A stretch of 64,000 nt of DNA from Nitrobacter vulgaris (GCF_031453995.1 NZ_JAVDPZ010000002.1:158044-222043), one strand, 5' to 3'. Positions 8,937 through 16,687 are shown, counted from the first letter of the stretch. The notes: generated by a model not told the origin, from the letters alone. Numbers and translations are program-made.

Positions 8937-9475
8937 GGCAGGAAGCATCCCACGACGGCGGCGATGACCAGCACGTAAATGGGCGAGATGCCAACGACAA
9001 CATTCAAAAGGAACGCGCTCGCACCAATCAGGATCACGCGCAGCCGCTTACCCGTCTTGAAGTACGGATGCGCGATGGTCCAAACCGTCTTCACCGTAAC
9101 CGCGACGGCCGCTGCAACCGCGCCCTTGATCGCCGCCTGAGCGAATGCGTTTTCTTGCCATTGGGAAAATAGAATGGTGATGACCACCACGAACGAAGTG
9201 CAGGGGATGGAGGATGCCAGCAACGTCACTACCGCACCGGACCATCGTCGCAACATCCAGCCGACACCGACACAGAAGGCAAGAACATTGGTGCCGGGCG
9301 TTAGCCGACCAAGGGCGAATGACAGCGCGAATTGCTCTTCGCTAATCCATCGCCGTTTTGCAACGACCTCACTGTGTATGACGGCCGTTGTCGCGCTTCC
9401 TCCGCCGAGCGTGAAGTTGGCATAGCGCGCGAAAACGCCAGCGAGTTGCTTGAGTGTTGGTTGATTCATCGACAT
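8933..9475 (-). CDS. Chromate transporter, N-terminal-type half (ChrA family)
   Basis: About 180 residues. Typical N-half marks are YANFTLGGGSATTAVIHSEVV, RRWISEEQFALSFALGRLTPGTNVLAF and LASSIPCTSFVVV. First gene of a two-gene operon with the 8403 gene. The start is ambiguous: GTG at 9484, ATG at 9475 or ATG at 9469; none has a strong RBS. The GGGSATT variation replaces the more usual GGP. Confidence 0.83.
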   Translation of the reverse strand: MSMNQPTLKQLAGVFARYANFTLGGGSATTAVIHSEVVAKRRWISEEQFALSFALGRLTPGTNVLAFCVGVGWMLRRWSGAVVTLLASSIPCTSFVVVITILFSQWQENAFAQAAIKGAVAAAVAVTVKTVWTIAHPYFKTGKRLRVILIGASAFLLNVVVGISPIYVLVIAAVVGCFLP

Positions 9476-9689
9476 GCACGACACGACCGCTTGGGCGCCT
9501 AGTACGCCAGATTAAGACAAGCCCGTTTCCGTCGTGCCGGAGAGTTTCACACCTGCTTACGGCAGGCCGTGAGGCATGCACAAACTAATCAGAACTCCCG
9601 GTGGGTTTCAAGCTACGGCTATTCAGCGGTCACAAACGCGAAGGGTAGGGCGCTAAGGAAAACAAAGGGCAAGCTAGCCGTTGGCGCTC

Positions 9690-9750
9690 CCTGGAGCTGC
9701 CGGTCGTCGAGATCGAGTTCACGATGAAGCGGCTGCGCGGCGCGGATTAG
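9690..9750 (+). pseudogene. C-terminal fragment related to the 26399 gene
   Basis: The plus strand reads LELPVVEIEFTMKRLRGAD then stop, matching the C-terminus of the 26399-26638 product (RELPGGEIEFTMKRLRSAD). No upstream coding remnant in frame is evident, so this is a decayed tail. Confidence 0.6.
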
Positions 9751-9762
9751 TTTTCGGTGCGC

Positions 9763-9796
9763 AAAACCCGCCGGTGCGGGGGCTCCGGCGGGTTTT
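9763..9796. terminator. Bidirectional rho-independent terminator
   Basis: AAAACCCGCCGG, a 10-nt loop, then CCGGCGGGTTTT. A perfect 12-bp stem with A/T runs on both sides. It can end the minus-strand oxidase subunit gene at 9813. Confidence 0.8.
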
Positions 9797-9812
9797 GAAT
9801 GGGGCGAAGGGA

Positions 9813-9965
9813 TTAGAGGAGGAAAATCGCCAACAACACAACGACGGTGATCACGACCGCGGCACCGATCGTCCCCAATTTGATGAAGGACTTATACGTT
9901 TCCTCGTGCGCCGGATAATCCATTCCTTCCGCAGTCGAGTACGTCAATTCGCCATGATCAGACAT
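9813..9965 (-). CDS. aa3-type cytochrome c oxidase subunit IV (small subunit)
   Basis: 50 residues: MSDHGELTYSTAEGMDYPAH, EETYKSFIKL, then one membrane helix. This is the bacterial aa3 oxidase subunit IV family: a short polar head with a YPAHE(E/K)TY motif, and one C-terminal helix. It is isolated from any ctaCDE genes in this window. I chose the ATG at 9965 over an upstream one because the family starts with MSDH/MADH. Confidence 0.85.
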   Translation of the reverse strand: MSDHGELTYSTAEGMDYPAHEETYKSFIKLGTIGAAVVITVVVLLAIFLL

Positions 9966-10069
9966 GTCAAGCTTCCCAGTTACGGTTGATCTTGCGTCTC
10001 TCACGACGGTGACCGGTGAGACCGATATACCTGCCCGCGGTCACCGCCAATTCATGCAGTTCTGCGAGC

Positions 10070-10192
10070 TTACGCTGGCGGGTGTTCGCGTCGGCGGCTC
10101 TCGGTCTGACGCTCGCCATAAGCTAAAGCTAGCGAGAATATGGCTATGACGCCGGCAACGAATGCGGTCACAATGATTGTGTCGGTTGGCAT
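10070..10192 (-). CDS. One-helix membrane microprotein, 40 aa
   Basis: MPTDTIIVTAFVAGVIAIFS followed by LALAYGERQTES and a basic tail. One membrane segment with the N-out/C-in charge pattern. An upstream ATG at 10255 exists but the family-like start is MPTDT, preceded by a purine-rich GGGAGAT RBS. Function unknown. Confidence 0.6.
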   Translation of the reverse strand: MPTDTIIVTAFVAGVIAIFSLALAYGERQTESRRREHPPA

Positions 10193-10288
10193 GTCGATCT
10201 CCCGTTTTGCTTTCGACAAGCCAAGAATACATTCAATCACGCGCATGTTTTTCATCTAGCGCAAAGACGCCGTTATTCTCTTACACAG

Positions 10289-10381
10289 ATGCTCCGGGCG
10301 GTCAGACCCAGGAATGGATATCTCTTCGCACTATGCGCTGCGGCGTTGCTGATGCTGGGGTTCGGCTTGGCGCTTGAGTGA
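10289..10381 (+). CDS. Possible 30-aa membrane microprotein
   Basis: MLRAVRPRNGYLFALCAAAL followed by LMLGFGLALE and stop. A basic head and one hydrophobic helix make it plausible. There is no clear RBS or known family, so it may be chance. Confidence 0.3.
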   Translation: MLRAVRPRNGYLFALCAAALLMLGFGLALE

Positions 10382-10512
10382 GCGCAGCGCCTTTTGATCT
10401 AGAACAAACTATAAAAATAGCAGGCATGTTAAACGAGTGAATTGCCGGTAGAGACCCCGGCGATATCCAGGCCCGCCCTGGGCCCGTTCCTTCTCTAACT
10501 CGGCCCGACGCT

Positions 10513-10734
10513 TCACGGCGCTGGGCCTTTCTTTTTCGGCCGCGGCTCGCTTGCCTTGAACCGTGTCGACCGCGGCTCACCGATCGGCGGCGGCGCGGCG
10601 TCATGAACGGCTCGATAGAAGCTGATGCGGGCGATAACCGGCCGCCGTTTCGACCCATGCTCCTTCACGAGACCAAGGCGGGTTATGGCGCCATATAAGG
10701 CTCCCGCGCGAGGACCGTTCCGTTTAACCGACAC
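10513..10734 (-). CDS. Possible short protein or gene remnant sharing FYRAV-(PI)GxP block
   Basis: GTG start at 10734 overlapping the end of the FNR-like gene by 11 nt. The middle reads ARISFYRAVHDAAPPPIGEP, which resembles the 28141 remnant (ARINFYRAVYGDTPSPIGNP). The tail is Lys/Pro-rich. It could be a real downstream gene translationally coupled to the regulator, or mobile debris. Confidence 0.35.
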   Translation of the reverse strand: MSVKRNGPRAGALYGAITRLGLVKEHGSKRRPVIARISFYRAVHDAAPPPIGEPRSTRFKASEPRPKKKGPAP

Positions 10735-11449
10735 ATTGGCGAAGCGCTTCGAGATCCAGAATGTCGATGTGGCGGTGCGAGGAAATTTGAATCACTCCAG
10801 CTCGCCGCAGCCGCGTGAGCTCGCGCGAAACCGTTCCAATCGTCAAGCCGAGAAAGTCGCCAATTTCGGCGCGCGAAAGCGGAAGATCGAAAGCCGTGAC
10901 GCCGTCGCCTCCTGCAAACGGATCGATCTGCCGAACCATCATCATAAGAAAGCTGGCTACCTTTTCGCGTGCCGTCTTGCGTCCAAGCGCCAGCATCCAC
11001 TCGCGACCCTGATCGACCTCGCGAAGGGCTTGGTGCAGCAGTTTTGCTTCGAGGGCCGGATTTTCTTCGAGCATCTTCCGCAGCGCGCTCCTGGTTATGC
11101 TGCAGATCTCAACATCCGAACAGGCTTCGACCCGAACAAAACTCTCCTCTTGATGAAGTCGTCCGACGAAATCGGGCGCGAATTGAAGTCCGACGATTTG
11201 TTGGCGACCATCGGCCAGAGTCTTGGTCAGCTTGAGCACGCCGCGCATGACATTGGCATAGGATCTGATCGGTCCTTGCTCCTGTAAGAGAACCTCGCCG
11301 GCGGATACCTTTACGACACGCGTGAATTTGGCGAAATTCACCAATTCGTCGGCATTGAGCGCGCCGCACATACCCTTGTGCCGTACATCACAGCTCCGAC
11401 AGAGCTTCGGCACATTAGAGTTATGGATGTCCTTCCGGGGCGGGTTCAT
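10724..11449 (-). CDS. Crp/Fnr family regulator, FNR-type iron-sulfur sensor
   Basis: 241 residues. The N-terminus has C17-x2-C20-x7-C28, and a central cysteine pair lies in VEACSDVEIC, together giving the four ligands expected for an oxygen-sensitive [4Fe-4S] cluster. A cyclic-nucleotide-like beta-roll and dimer helix follow, then a winged HTH (LSRAEIGDFLG-LTIGTVSRELTRL). The recognition helix reads TIGTVSR where FNR and FixK have ETxSR: the Glu that helps read TTGAT is Gly. Two TTGCG-N4-CGCAA palindromes lie 103-146 bp upstream. It resembles AadR/FnrL-type anaerobic regulators. Confidence 0.88.
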   Translation of the reverse strand: MNPPRKDIHNSNVPKLCRSCDVRHKGMCGALNADELVNFAKFTRVVKVSAGEVLLQEQGPIRSYANVMRGVLKLTKTLADGRQQIVGLQFAPDFVGRLHQEESFVRVEACSDVEICSITRSALRKMLEENPALEAKLLHQALREVDQGREWMLALGRKTAREKVASFLMMMVRQIDPFAGGDGVTAFDLPLSRAEIGDFLGLTIGTVSRELTRLRRAGVIQISSHRHIDILDLEALRQCVG

Positions 11450-11551
11450 ACTGCTCTAGCTTGAGGATAATCGTCTGCAGCGCCGAGACACCGTCTCTTT
11501 TCAGCTGTCGGTTCTCCGGACGGATCCTGCATCCCATAAATCTTTCTGTCT

Positions 11552-11595
11552 TTGCGATCGCGCAAAGGCGAACCTGAATTGTTGCGCTACCGCAA
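11552..11595. promoter_or_regulatory. Two TTGCG-N4-CGCAA palindromes, 30 bp apart
   Basis: TTGCGATCGCGCAA at 11552-11565 and TTGCGCTACCGCAA at 11582-11595. Both fit TTG(A/C)-N6-(T/G)CAA, the FixK2 consensus, in its C/G form. The 30-bp start-to-start distance puts both on about the same DNA face. Upstream of the FNR-like gene (start 11449). Confidence 0.65.
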
Positions 11596-11786
11596 TCTGA
11601 ATAGTTTGAACGACGAGCGGTGATTGCACGCGAGCGATTTCTGAGCTGACGACCAGTAAACGGCAACGCCCATTGCATATCGCTAGCTCGACAATGGCCA
11701 GTACCGTGAGAAGTGTACACAGCGGTTTATTGGCCATCCATTGGAGACGAAACGGGCTTGTCGAGCTAGCCTATTGAAATCATTGG

Positions 11787-11852
11787 CGGCTCCCTAGCGG
11801 ACCAAGACGACTGAGCCGTTCAAGGTGTTGGCCTGAGGTGAGACCCGGAGGC
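11787..11852 (+). repeat. Short intergenic repeat, copy B
   Basis: Aligns to 8305-8372. Its first bases, GGCGGCTCCCTAGCGGA, also resemble the 3' end of the tRNA-Glu gene at 12622 with one inserted base. Confidence 0.5.
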
Positions 11853-12064
11853 GTTCCACGGGATTCTTGTGCTTTCCAATAGGCGTGGCTCACCGGTGCA
11901 AGTGCAGCGCCCCGTTTAGCCATCAGGGAACCAACCCTACCGAAACTTCCCGTCGAAAAACTCGCAGGCGACCTCACCCCTGCGACAGGCCGACCGAATA
12001 GGGAACGAACGGTCAGTCGGCGGATTAGTGTACTCAGCACATGCTTGTGCAAAGGAGCATGTCC

Positions 12065-12493
12065 ATGAGTAACGATCACGAAACTGGCCATCTGACCGCC
12101 AGCGATAAAGAGTCGGGGAAAGCTGTCTACGGCGCTGAGAACAAGAAGATTGGTAAAATCGAAAGTGTCATGATCGACAAGACCAGCGGGGAAATCGCTT
12201 ACGCTGTCCTCAGTTTCGGTGGATTTCTCGGTATCGGCAAAGACCATTTCCCGGTCCCCTGGAAGCTGCTGCGATTTGATTCCGAGCTTGGCGGTTACCG
12301 TTCCGACATCAGCGAGAACCGCCTGCACGGCGCTCCGAAACACGGTACCGAGACCATCTTCGATTGGAACGCCAGGTACGCAGAACTGGACGACTACTAC
12401 AACGAGGAAGTCCTTTCTGCTGACAAGCACTGGTTTGGTAAGGTTGGTGAGGCTGCGGGCTCTATTTTTAAGGGTAGCAAACGCGAATGGTAG
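12065..12493 (+). CDS. PRC-barrel domain protein
   Basis: 142 residues. The PRC-barrel core is clear: LTASDKESGKAVYGAENKKI, GKIESVMIDKTSGEIAYAVL, FGGFLGIGKDHFPVPW, LLRFDSELGGY. The C-terminal extension (DDYYNEEVLSADKHW) is not a known domain. A close relative lies in the island at 23024. The ATG at 12065 has AGGAG 9 nt upstream and is preferred over the ATG at 12059. These proteins are common in rhizobial stress regulons; the molecular role is unknown. Confidence 0.88.
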   Translation: MSNDHETGHLTASDKESGKAVYGAENKKIGKIESVMIDKTSGEIAYAVLSFGGFLGIGKDHFPVPWKLLRFDSELGGYRSDISENRLHGAPKHGTETIFDWNARYAELDDYYNEEVLSADKHWFGKVGEAAGSIFKGSKREW

Positions 12494-12621
12494 GGCGTGA
12501 CGGCTGCGAGAGCAGTTTTCTCCGTACCCCGTCCGCAAAGCCACCGCCTTGAGTGGGACCGGTAAGGTCCGCGAGGGAAATGATTAGACACCGGCGCTAG
12601 GAGCTGGGGAGAAATGGCCTT

Positions 12622-12696
12622 TGGCGCTCCCTAGCGGAATCGAACCGCTCTCTCCACCGTGAAAGGGTGGCGTCCTAACCGATAGACGAAGGGAGC
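12622..12696 (-). tRNA. tRNA-Glu (TTC)
   Basis: 75 nt with encoded CCA. Acceptor GCTCCCT pairs with AGGGAGC; the anticodon loop reads CTTTCAC with TTC; the T-arm GGTTCGATTCC is intact. Ends at 12622 (minus strand). Confidence 0.96.
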
Positions 12697-13253
12697 TGAA
12701 CTTTTCGGCGGCAAATCGCACGTCGTTTCAGTCTCAATCCGCTGCAATACTACCGTCAAATCAATATCCTATATTGATTTGATCAGACGGAGTTTCCGGC
12801 CGACATGAACCGACCGGCTGCAGTCGTGAAACGTATAGTGGCGTTTTCCCGGAGGAGCAAGCATCTCCACCGTGGGGACCGGGTTGCGCCGGGTCCCACT
12901 TCGACTGAAAGGCGAGCCCCACACGGGCCTACCCGTCCAACTCGAGCTACCCGTCCAATGGAGCATCCAAAATGATGGGAAGAGGTGTCGCTCATTGGCT
13001 TTTCCACGTGGGCGCAGGGGCGCGGTGCGCTCATCACTAACGGAGATAGCCGATCAAGAAGTCGAGACCATCCGCGCGCGAAAAGCGTGCCGAGGATACG
13101 CACAGGGGTTATCTGGATCTGAGGGATCGTCGAGTTGCGCATATGTCAGCGGCAGCAGGATTGGCATCCATATGGTGCTGGTGCTGTGTCGGAAGGGTGC
13201 GCCGTTGCGAAGCGCATTCGTAGTCGCGACGTCACGGCGTACGGTAAAAAAAA
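12697..13253. other. Intergenic stretch, 557 bp
   Basis: No convincing gene on either strand. It contains an AT-rich palindrome at 12753-12790 upstream of tRNA-Glu and a small CTACCCGTCCAA direct repeat near 12930 and 12948. Confidence 0.5.
12753..12790. repeat. AT-rich perfect palindrome upstream of tRNA-Glu
   Basis: TCAAATCAATAT (12756-12767), CCT, ATATTGATTTGA (12771-12782), with outer CCGTC/GACGG arms. 12-bp perfect inverted repeat, 57-95 bp upstream of the tRNA-Glu 5' end; possible operator or hairpin. Confidence 0.6.
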
Positions 13254-13271
13254 GCCTCGCTAAAGCGAGGC
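13254..13271 (-). terminator. Rho-independent terminator
   Basis: GCCTCGC-TAAA-GCGAGGC with an A-run on the plus strand at 13246-13253, i.e. a T-run after the hairpin on the minus strand. It ends the 26-aa gene at 13298. Confidence 0.85.
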
Positions 13272-13297
13272 CTTCAACGAAGGTCTGGCGTGCGCGT

Positions 13298-13378
13298 TCA
13301 ACTACCGAAGAATAGCCACAGCAGAAGTATCACCGGTATCGGTACGCCAATCAGCCAGAGCAAAAGTCCCTTTCCCAT
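13298..13378 (-). CDS. 26-aa membrane microprotein, core copy
   Basis: MGKGLLLWLIGVPIPVILLL followed by WLFFGS. It is nearly identical to the island protein at 22860 (MGRGILLWLIGVPIPVILLL, then WLFFGR). One membrane helix with a central GVPIP kink. AAGGAG RBS, an EcfG-type promoter 36 bp upstream and a strong terminator 27 bp downstream make a complete one-gene unit. Too short for ordinary gene calling. Function unknown; by size and placement a stress-induced membrane peptide. Confidence 0.8.
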   Translation of the reverse strand: MGKGLLLWLIGVPIPVILLLWLFFGS

Positions 13379-13413
13379 CCGCCGTCTCCTTGAATGTCAT
13401 ATACGTTAAGGAG

Positions 13414-13438
13414 AACGTGAACTGCGCATGATCGTTCC
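13414..13438 (-). promoter_or_regulatory. Predicted EcfG promoter for the 26-aa gene
   Basis: On the minus strand GGAAC, 16 nt, CGTT. Exact match to GGAAC-N16-CGTT. Expected transcript start is about 27 nt before the ATG at 13378. Confidence 0.7.
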
Positions 13439-13545
13439 CGCCTGCTACAGGGCCGAACAGTAAGGGCGGTACGAGGTCGCGCGGTGATGTTTCGTTGCAA
13501 TCGCGCGAAAGCACGATCAGGCACAGTAGCGCCGCTCTGAACTTC

Positions 13546-13995
13546 TCACCAATGACCGGTGTTTGGCATCGAGCTCCACGGTTCGGCCGACGGGCGAGCA
13601 TCACCCTTTTGCAACAGCTCGATCGAGTGCAGATCTGGGGAGCGGACGAACGCCATCTGGCCATCGCGGGGCGGGCGATTGATGGTGATCCCGAGCTTCA
13701 TCAATCGTTCACAGGTGGCATAGATGTCGTCGACCTCATAGGCGAGGTGACCGAAAAAGCGGTCCTCGCCGTACGTCTCCTCGGCCCAGTTGTAGGTCAA
13801 TTCGACCAGCGGTGCGCCGCGGCCTCTGCACTGTTTCACCAGATCCTCGTCGTCGGGGGCGCACAGGAAAACCAACGTGAATCTGCCTTTGTCGTTATCG
13901 ACGCGACGGACTTCTTTCAGTCCCAACGCTTCGACATAGAACTTCAGCGCGACCTCGAGATTGCGCACGCGCAGCATGGTGTGAAGGTAGCGCAT
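13546..13995 (-). CDS. Lactoylglutathione lyase-like glyoxalase (VOC family)
   Basis: 149 residues. Glyoxalase I fold: MRYLHTMLRVRNLEVALKFY, GLKEVRRVDNDKGRFTLVFL, VELTYNWAEETYGEDRFFGH and DPDLHSIELLQK-type C-terminal strand. The four metal ligands can be placed at His5, Glu in VELTYNW, His in FGHLAYEV and Glu in SIELLQ. It detoxifies methylglyoxal as the glutathione hemithioacetal. The C-terminus has a short extension (DARPSAEPW) beyond GloA. Start at 13995 leaves the ligand His at residue 5 as in the family. Confidence 0.9.
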   Translation of the reverse strand: MRYLHTMLRVRNLEVALKFYVEALGLKEVRRVDNDKGRFTLVFLCAPDDEDLVKQCRGRGAPLVELTYNWAEETYGEDRFFGHLAYEVDDIYATCERLMKLGITINRPPRDGQMAFVRSPDLHSIELLQKGDARPSAEPWSSMPNTGHW

Positions 13996-14159
13996 GTGTG
14001 ACTGTCTCCTGAAGACGCATGAGATGAGCGGTGGGTCCAGACAGCAGGCGGGTGCCTGCTTGTTGATACATCGTAGCAAAACCAGATCGGGGCGGTCGCT
14101 TTTTGCGCGCAATTTCCGATGAGCGGAGCGCCAATTAAGCGCCCTTTTTCCACGTTAGT

Positions 14160-14185
14160 GGAACTCTTTCAGCGGCTTGCTCGTT
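14160..14185 (+). promoter_or_regulatory. Predicted EcfG promoter upstream of the Gly-rich gene
   Basis: GGAAC at 14160-14164, 17 nt, CGTT at 14182-14185. 141 bp before the ATG at 14326, so a leader of about 130 nt is implied. Confidence 0.55.
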
Positions 14186-14254
14186 AGCTAACGCAAAAAC
14201 GGCATAAACCATAATTCCTGAGAATTAGGATGTGTCCAAGTCCAACGTCATTGC

Positions 14255-14284
14255 AACCAAGTTAAATAGAACCAAGTCAAATAG
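14255..14284 (+). repeat. 15-nt tandem repeat in the leader of the Gly-rich gene
   Basis: AACCAAGTTAAATAG followed directly by AACCAAGTCAAATAG. One mismatch in 15. Could be an operator or leader element. Confidence 0.7.
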
Positions 14285-14325
14285 ACGCGCGTTATTGCGT
14301 CGATTTTTGGTGAGAGGATAGCGAC

Positions 14326-14739
14326 ATGAAGAAGAAGTTGATCATGATTGCGACCGTGGCAACGCTCGGCAGCGCCGTTATATCGCTGCCAGCTCAGGCT
14401 CAGCGATTTGGACCGGGCCTCGGAGTCGGTCTTGCCGTCGGCGCTCTGGCAGCGGGCGCAATGGCGAATTCGTATTACGGACCGTACGGTTACTACGGCG
14501 GCGGTCCGTACTATGGCTATGGACCGGGCATTTACGGCGCCGGCTATGGCGGTGGTTGGGGCTGGGGCGGTCCGGCCTATTATGGCGGGTGGGGACCCGG
14601 TTATTATGGCGGTGGTTGGGGCTATCGCCGTGGTTGGGGCTATCGCGGTGGTTGGGGCGGAGGCCGCGCGTACTATGGAGGTCGCGGTTGGGGTGGTGGA
14701 GGCCGTGGGTATTATGGGGGTGGTCATCGACGCTGGTGA
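14326..14739 (+). CDS. Secreted Gly/Tyr-rich low-complexity protein
   Basis: 137 residues. Sec signal MKKKLIMIATVATLGSAVIS ending LPAQAQ, then a short hydrophobic Gly/Ala stretch (LGVGLAVGALAAGAMA), then repeats of YYGGG, GYYGGGW and GGWGW. The tail is GGGHRRW. Such proteins are common in rhizobia and may coat or bind the outer envelope; function unknown. GAGAGG RBS. Terminator follows at 14753. Confidence 0.8.
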   Translation: MKKKLIMIATVATLGSAVISLPAQAQRFGPGLGVGLAVGALAAGAMANSYYGPYGYYGGGPYYGYGPGIYGAGYGGGWGWGGPAYYGGWGPGYYGGGWGYRRGWGYRGGWGGGRAYYGGRGWGGGGRGYYGGGHRRW

Positions 14740-14752
14740 TCTGAGTTGACCC

Positions 14753-14783
14753 CCCGGAGAGATCGAGATGGAATCTCTCCGGG
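14753..14783 (+). terminator. Hairpin terminator after the Gly-rich gene
   Basis: CCCGGAGAGAT, 9-nt loop, ATCTCTCCGGG: perfect 11-bp stem. There is no T-run, so it may also be a transcript-stabilising hairpin. Confidence 0.6.
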
Positions 14784-14785
14784 AC

Positions 14786-15386
14786 AACGGATGCACCGCA
14801 GGATTTCGTCGCCTTGACGGTTAATCGGTGCGCAGCGAAGCGGTCTATTCGCGGCCTCTTCGCGAATAGAATGACGCTGGACCTGCTGCGATGCCTTCAT
14901 TTTAGAGCCAATAATTTTTTGTTTTTTTTCGTGCGTGTGGATTTAGGTCGTTGTCGTTGGGCGTCCCTTGAATTTGGAGAATTTCCAAAAAAAGATTCAA
15001 AACAATCACGGACACGGGGCCAGCTTGTGGCTATTTGGAAACGTCTTGGCGCAGGAACTATTCGCGCGTGCACCGGTCCAGTGAATTATCATGCGATGTT
15101 TCTGCAAAATGTCTGGCTTCTTATTCATAGATGAAAACTGCCCACAACGGATTGGATGCTCGTTAGGGCCGAACCTGATCGGCAATCAGATGAGGATCAA
15201 AAACCCGTGAGTAACTGATTCGTGCGTGTGCAAGTCTGTTTATAGGTGTCGTCAATTTATCTTTTGTCTTGCGACGCCAACGAGAGTGTTATCTTTTGAT
15301 TCCTAAGATTCGCTTGGATATATACAGTTGTGTATAACGTCGTCGAGCAGACGACAACCGTAGTAAAATGTGTGGGGGCCTGCGTC
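14786..15386. other. Intergenic stretch, 600 bp, relatively AT-rich
   Basis: A 106-codon plus frame at 14814 has no RBS or family and I do not call it. The region before 15387 is AT-rich and may hold a long cold-shock-type leader. Confidence 0.45.
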
Positions 15387-16040
15387 ATGGGGTCGGACGG
15401 TTTTGAATCCAGGAAATTTGCGGGACCGACGGTGAGCGATCACTTAGGGTCAAAGGACTTTTCCGGAACAACAGATCGAGAGTCGGGTGCCGGGCCTTTC
15501 GCCGGGCTTGGGGAATCTCCCGCCAACATCGTCGAGATCAGCGGCGTCATCAAATGGTTTGACGCTTCAAAAGGCTACGGATTTATCGTCCCTGATAATG
15601 GCTGGCCGGACGTGCTCTTGCATGTCACCGTGCTTCGTCGAGACGGTTATCAGACGGCTTATGAGGGGGCCCGTCTGGTCTGTGACTGCGTGCAGCGGGC
15701 GAGGGGCTATCAAGCGTTCCGGATCACCTCGATGGACGAGTCTACCGCGATTCACCCGGCGCAGATGCTGCCGCCGCGGACCCACGTCAGCATAACGCCT
15801 ACCAGCGGCTTAGAGAGGGCGCAGGTAAAGTGGTTCAATCGGCTGCGCGGTTTCGGGTTCTTGACGCGCGGCGAGGGAACGCCGGATATTTTCGTCCACA
15901 TGGAAACGCTACGGCGCTTCGGCATAACAGAGCTTCGGCCGGGACAGTTCGTTCTGGTTCGGTTTGGGCCGGGTAGCAAGGGTATGATGGCGGCGGAAGT
16001 TCAGCCGGAAACCGGTGCTCCCAGCGTCTCCTCGCACTGA
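15387..16040 (+). CDS. Tandem cold-shock-domain protein (CspA-like, two CSDs)
   Basis: 217 residues. After a polar N-terminus of about 50 residues come two cold-shock domains: VIKWFDASKGYGFIVPDNGW with DVLLHVTVLRRDGY, and VKWFNRLRGFGFLTRGEGTP with DIFVHMETLRRFGI. Each keeps the RNP1 (K/R)G(Y/F)GF and RNP2 (D(V/I)xxH) motifs. The linker is about 40 residues. Double-CSD proteins of this form occur in alphaproteobacteria and bind RNA/ssDNA. I chose the ATG at 15387; another at 15330 lacks an RBS. Confidence 0.9.
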   Translation: MGSDGFESRKFAGPTVSDHLGSKDFSGTTDRESGAGPFAGLGESPANIVEISGVIKWFDASKGYGFIVPDNGWPDVLLHVTVLRRDGYQTAYEGARLVCDCVQRARGYQAFRITSMDESTAIHPAQMLPPRTHVSITPTSGLERAQVKWFNRLRGFGFLTRGEGTPDIFVHMETLRRFGITELRPGQFVLVRFGPGSKGMMAAEVQPETGAPSVSSH

Positions 16041-16195
16041 TCCGGCGGAGCTACCGCCAAAGCTGCGTTGCGCGGGGATGGCTTGAGATCTGACTTTCCG
16101 GAAATCGTGTTTTGCACCCGCAACAAGCCTGCTGTTCCAGGTGGCGGCGGTTTGCGGCGAGACGCATTGTGATCATAGTTCTGACAGGTTGTCTG

Positions 16196-16687
16196 ATGCT
16201 ACAACTGCGGAATATCGGTCTAGGGTGGCTCCGCTCCGGTCTATGGATCGCCCTGTTCTCTTGGATTGTCATGGTCGCGCCGGACGACTCCTACGTCCAC
16301 GCAGCCGAACTCCAGCCGCTGGAAATTGCAACCCAAGCCGGCGTAAGGACGTTCTTGGTTGAGATGGCGACAACCCCCGAGGAGAAGGCCACCGGATTGA
16401 TGTATCGAAAGCATCTGCCGGACGGGCAGGGTATGCTGTTCGATTTTTCTCCGGTGCAGCAGGTGACGATGTGGATGAAGAACACCTACATCCCGCTCGA
16501 CATGATCTTTATCGGCCCGAGTGGTCGCATCCTGCGGATCGCAGAGAACACCGAGCCGCTATCGACCCGAATTATCTCTTCACGCGGCCCGGCCAAAGCT
16601 GTGCTCGAGGTGATCGGAGGGACTGCGAAAAAGTACGGCATCGCGCGCGGCAACCGGGTCTCGCATCCGCTCTTTAACGGCCATTGA
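16196..16687 (+). CDS. DUF192 family secreted protein
   Basis: 163 residues from 16196, with a signal anchor (LWIALFSWIVMVAPD, AxA-like site VHAAE). The DUF192 domain is clear: FLVEMATTPEEKATGLMYRK, GMLFDFSPVQQVTMWMKNTY, IPLDMIFIGPSGRILRI, PAKAVLEVIGGTAKKYGI. Small periplasmic beta-barrel of unknown function. Other starts (16112) would give a longer N-terminus. Confidence 0.88.
   Translation: MLQLRNIGLGWLRSGLWIALFSWIVMVAPDDSYVHAAELQPLEIATQAGVRTFLVEMATTPEEKATGLMYRKHLPDGQGMLFDFSPVQQVTMWMKNTYIPLDMIFIGPSGRILRIAENTEPLSTRIISSRGPAKAVLEVIGGTAKKYGIARGNRVSHPLFNGH

Larger units (their letters stand above)
11450..12064. other. Long divergent regulatory region, 615 bp
   Basis: Between the FNR-like gene and the PRC-barrel gene. 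It holds the paired palindromes (11552-11595) and a short repeat (11787-11852). No gene seen; a 99-codon minus-strand frame here has no RBS and atypical composition. Confidence 0.5.

Noticed and set aside
9681..9692. 12-bp match to the tRNA-Glu 3' end (TTGGCGCTCCCT)
   Set aside because: Six of the bases come from the coding remnant (WR codons) related to the 26399 gene, so the match may be coincidence.
12000..12030. GGGAAC motif upstream of the core PRC-barrel gene
   Set aside because: The downstream part reads GATT rather than CGTT at N16, below my cut-off for EcfG.
11780..12544. 254-codon minus-strand frame
   Set aside because: Antisense of the PRC-barrel gene (12065-12493); no RBS and atypical composition.
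12872..13315. 147-codon plus-strand frame
   Set aside because: Crosses the terminator and 26-aa gene; no RBS, no family, low-complexity Arg/Ser.
14814..15134. 106-codon plus frame in the AT-rich intergenic region
   Set aside because: No RBS, no recognisable family; probably chance.
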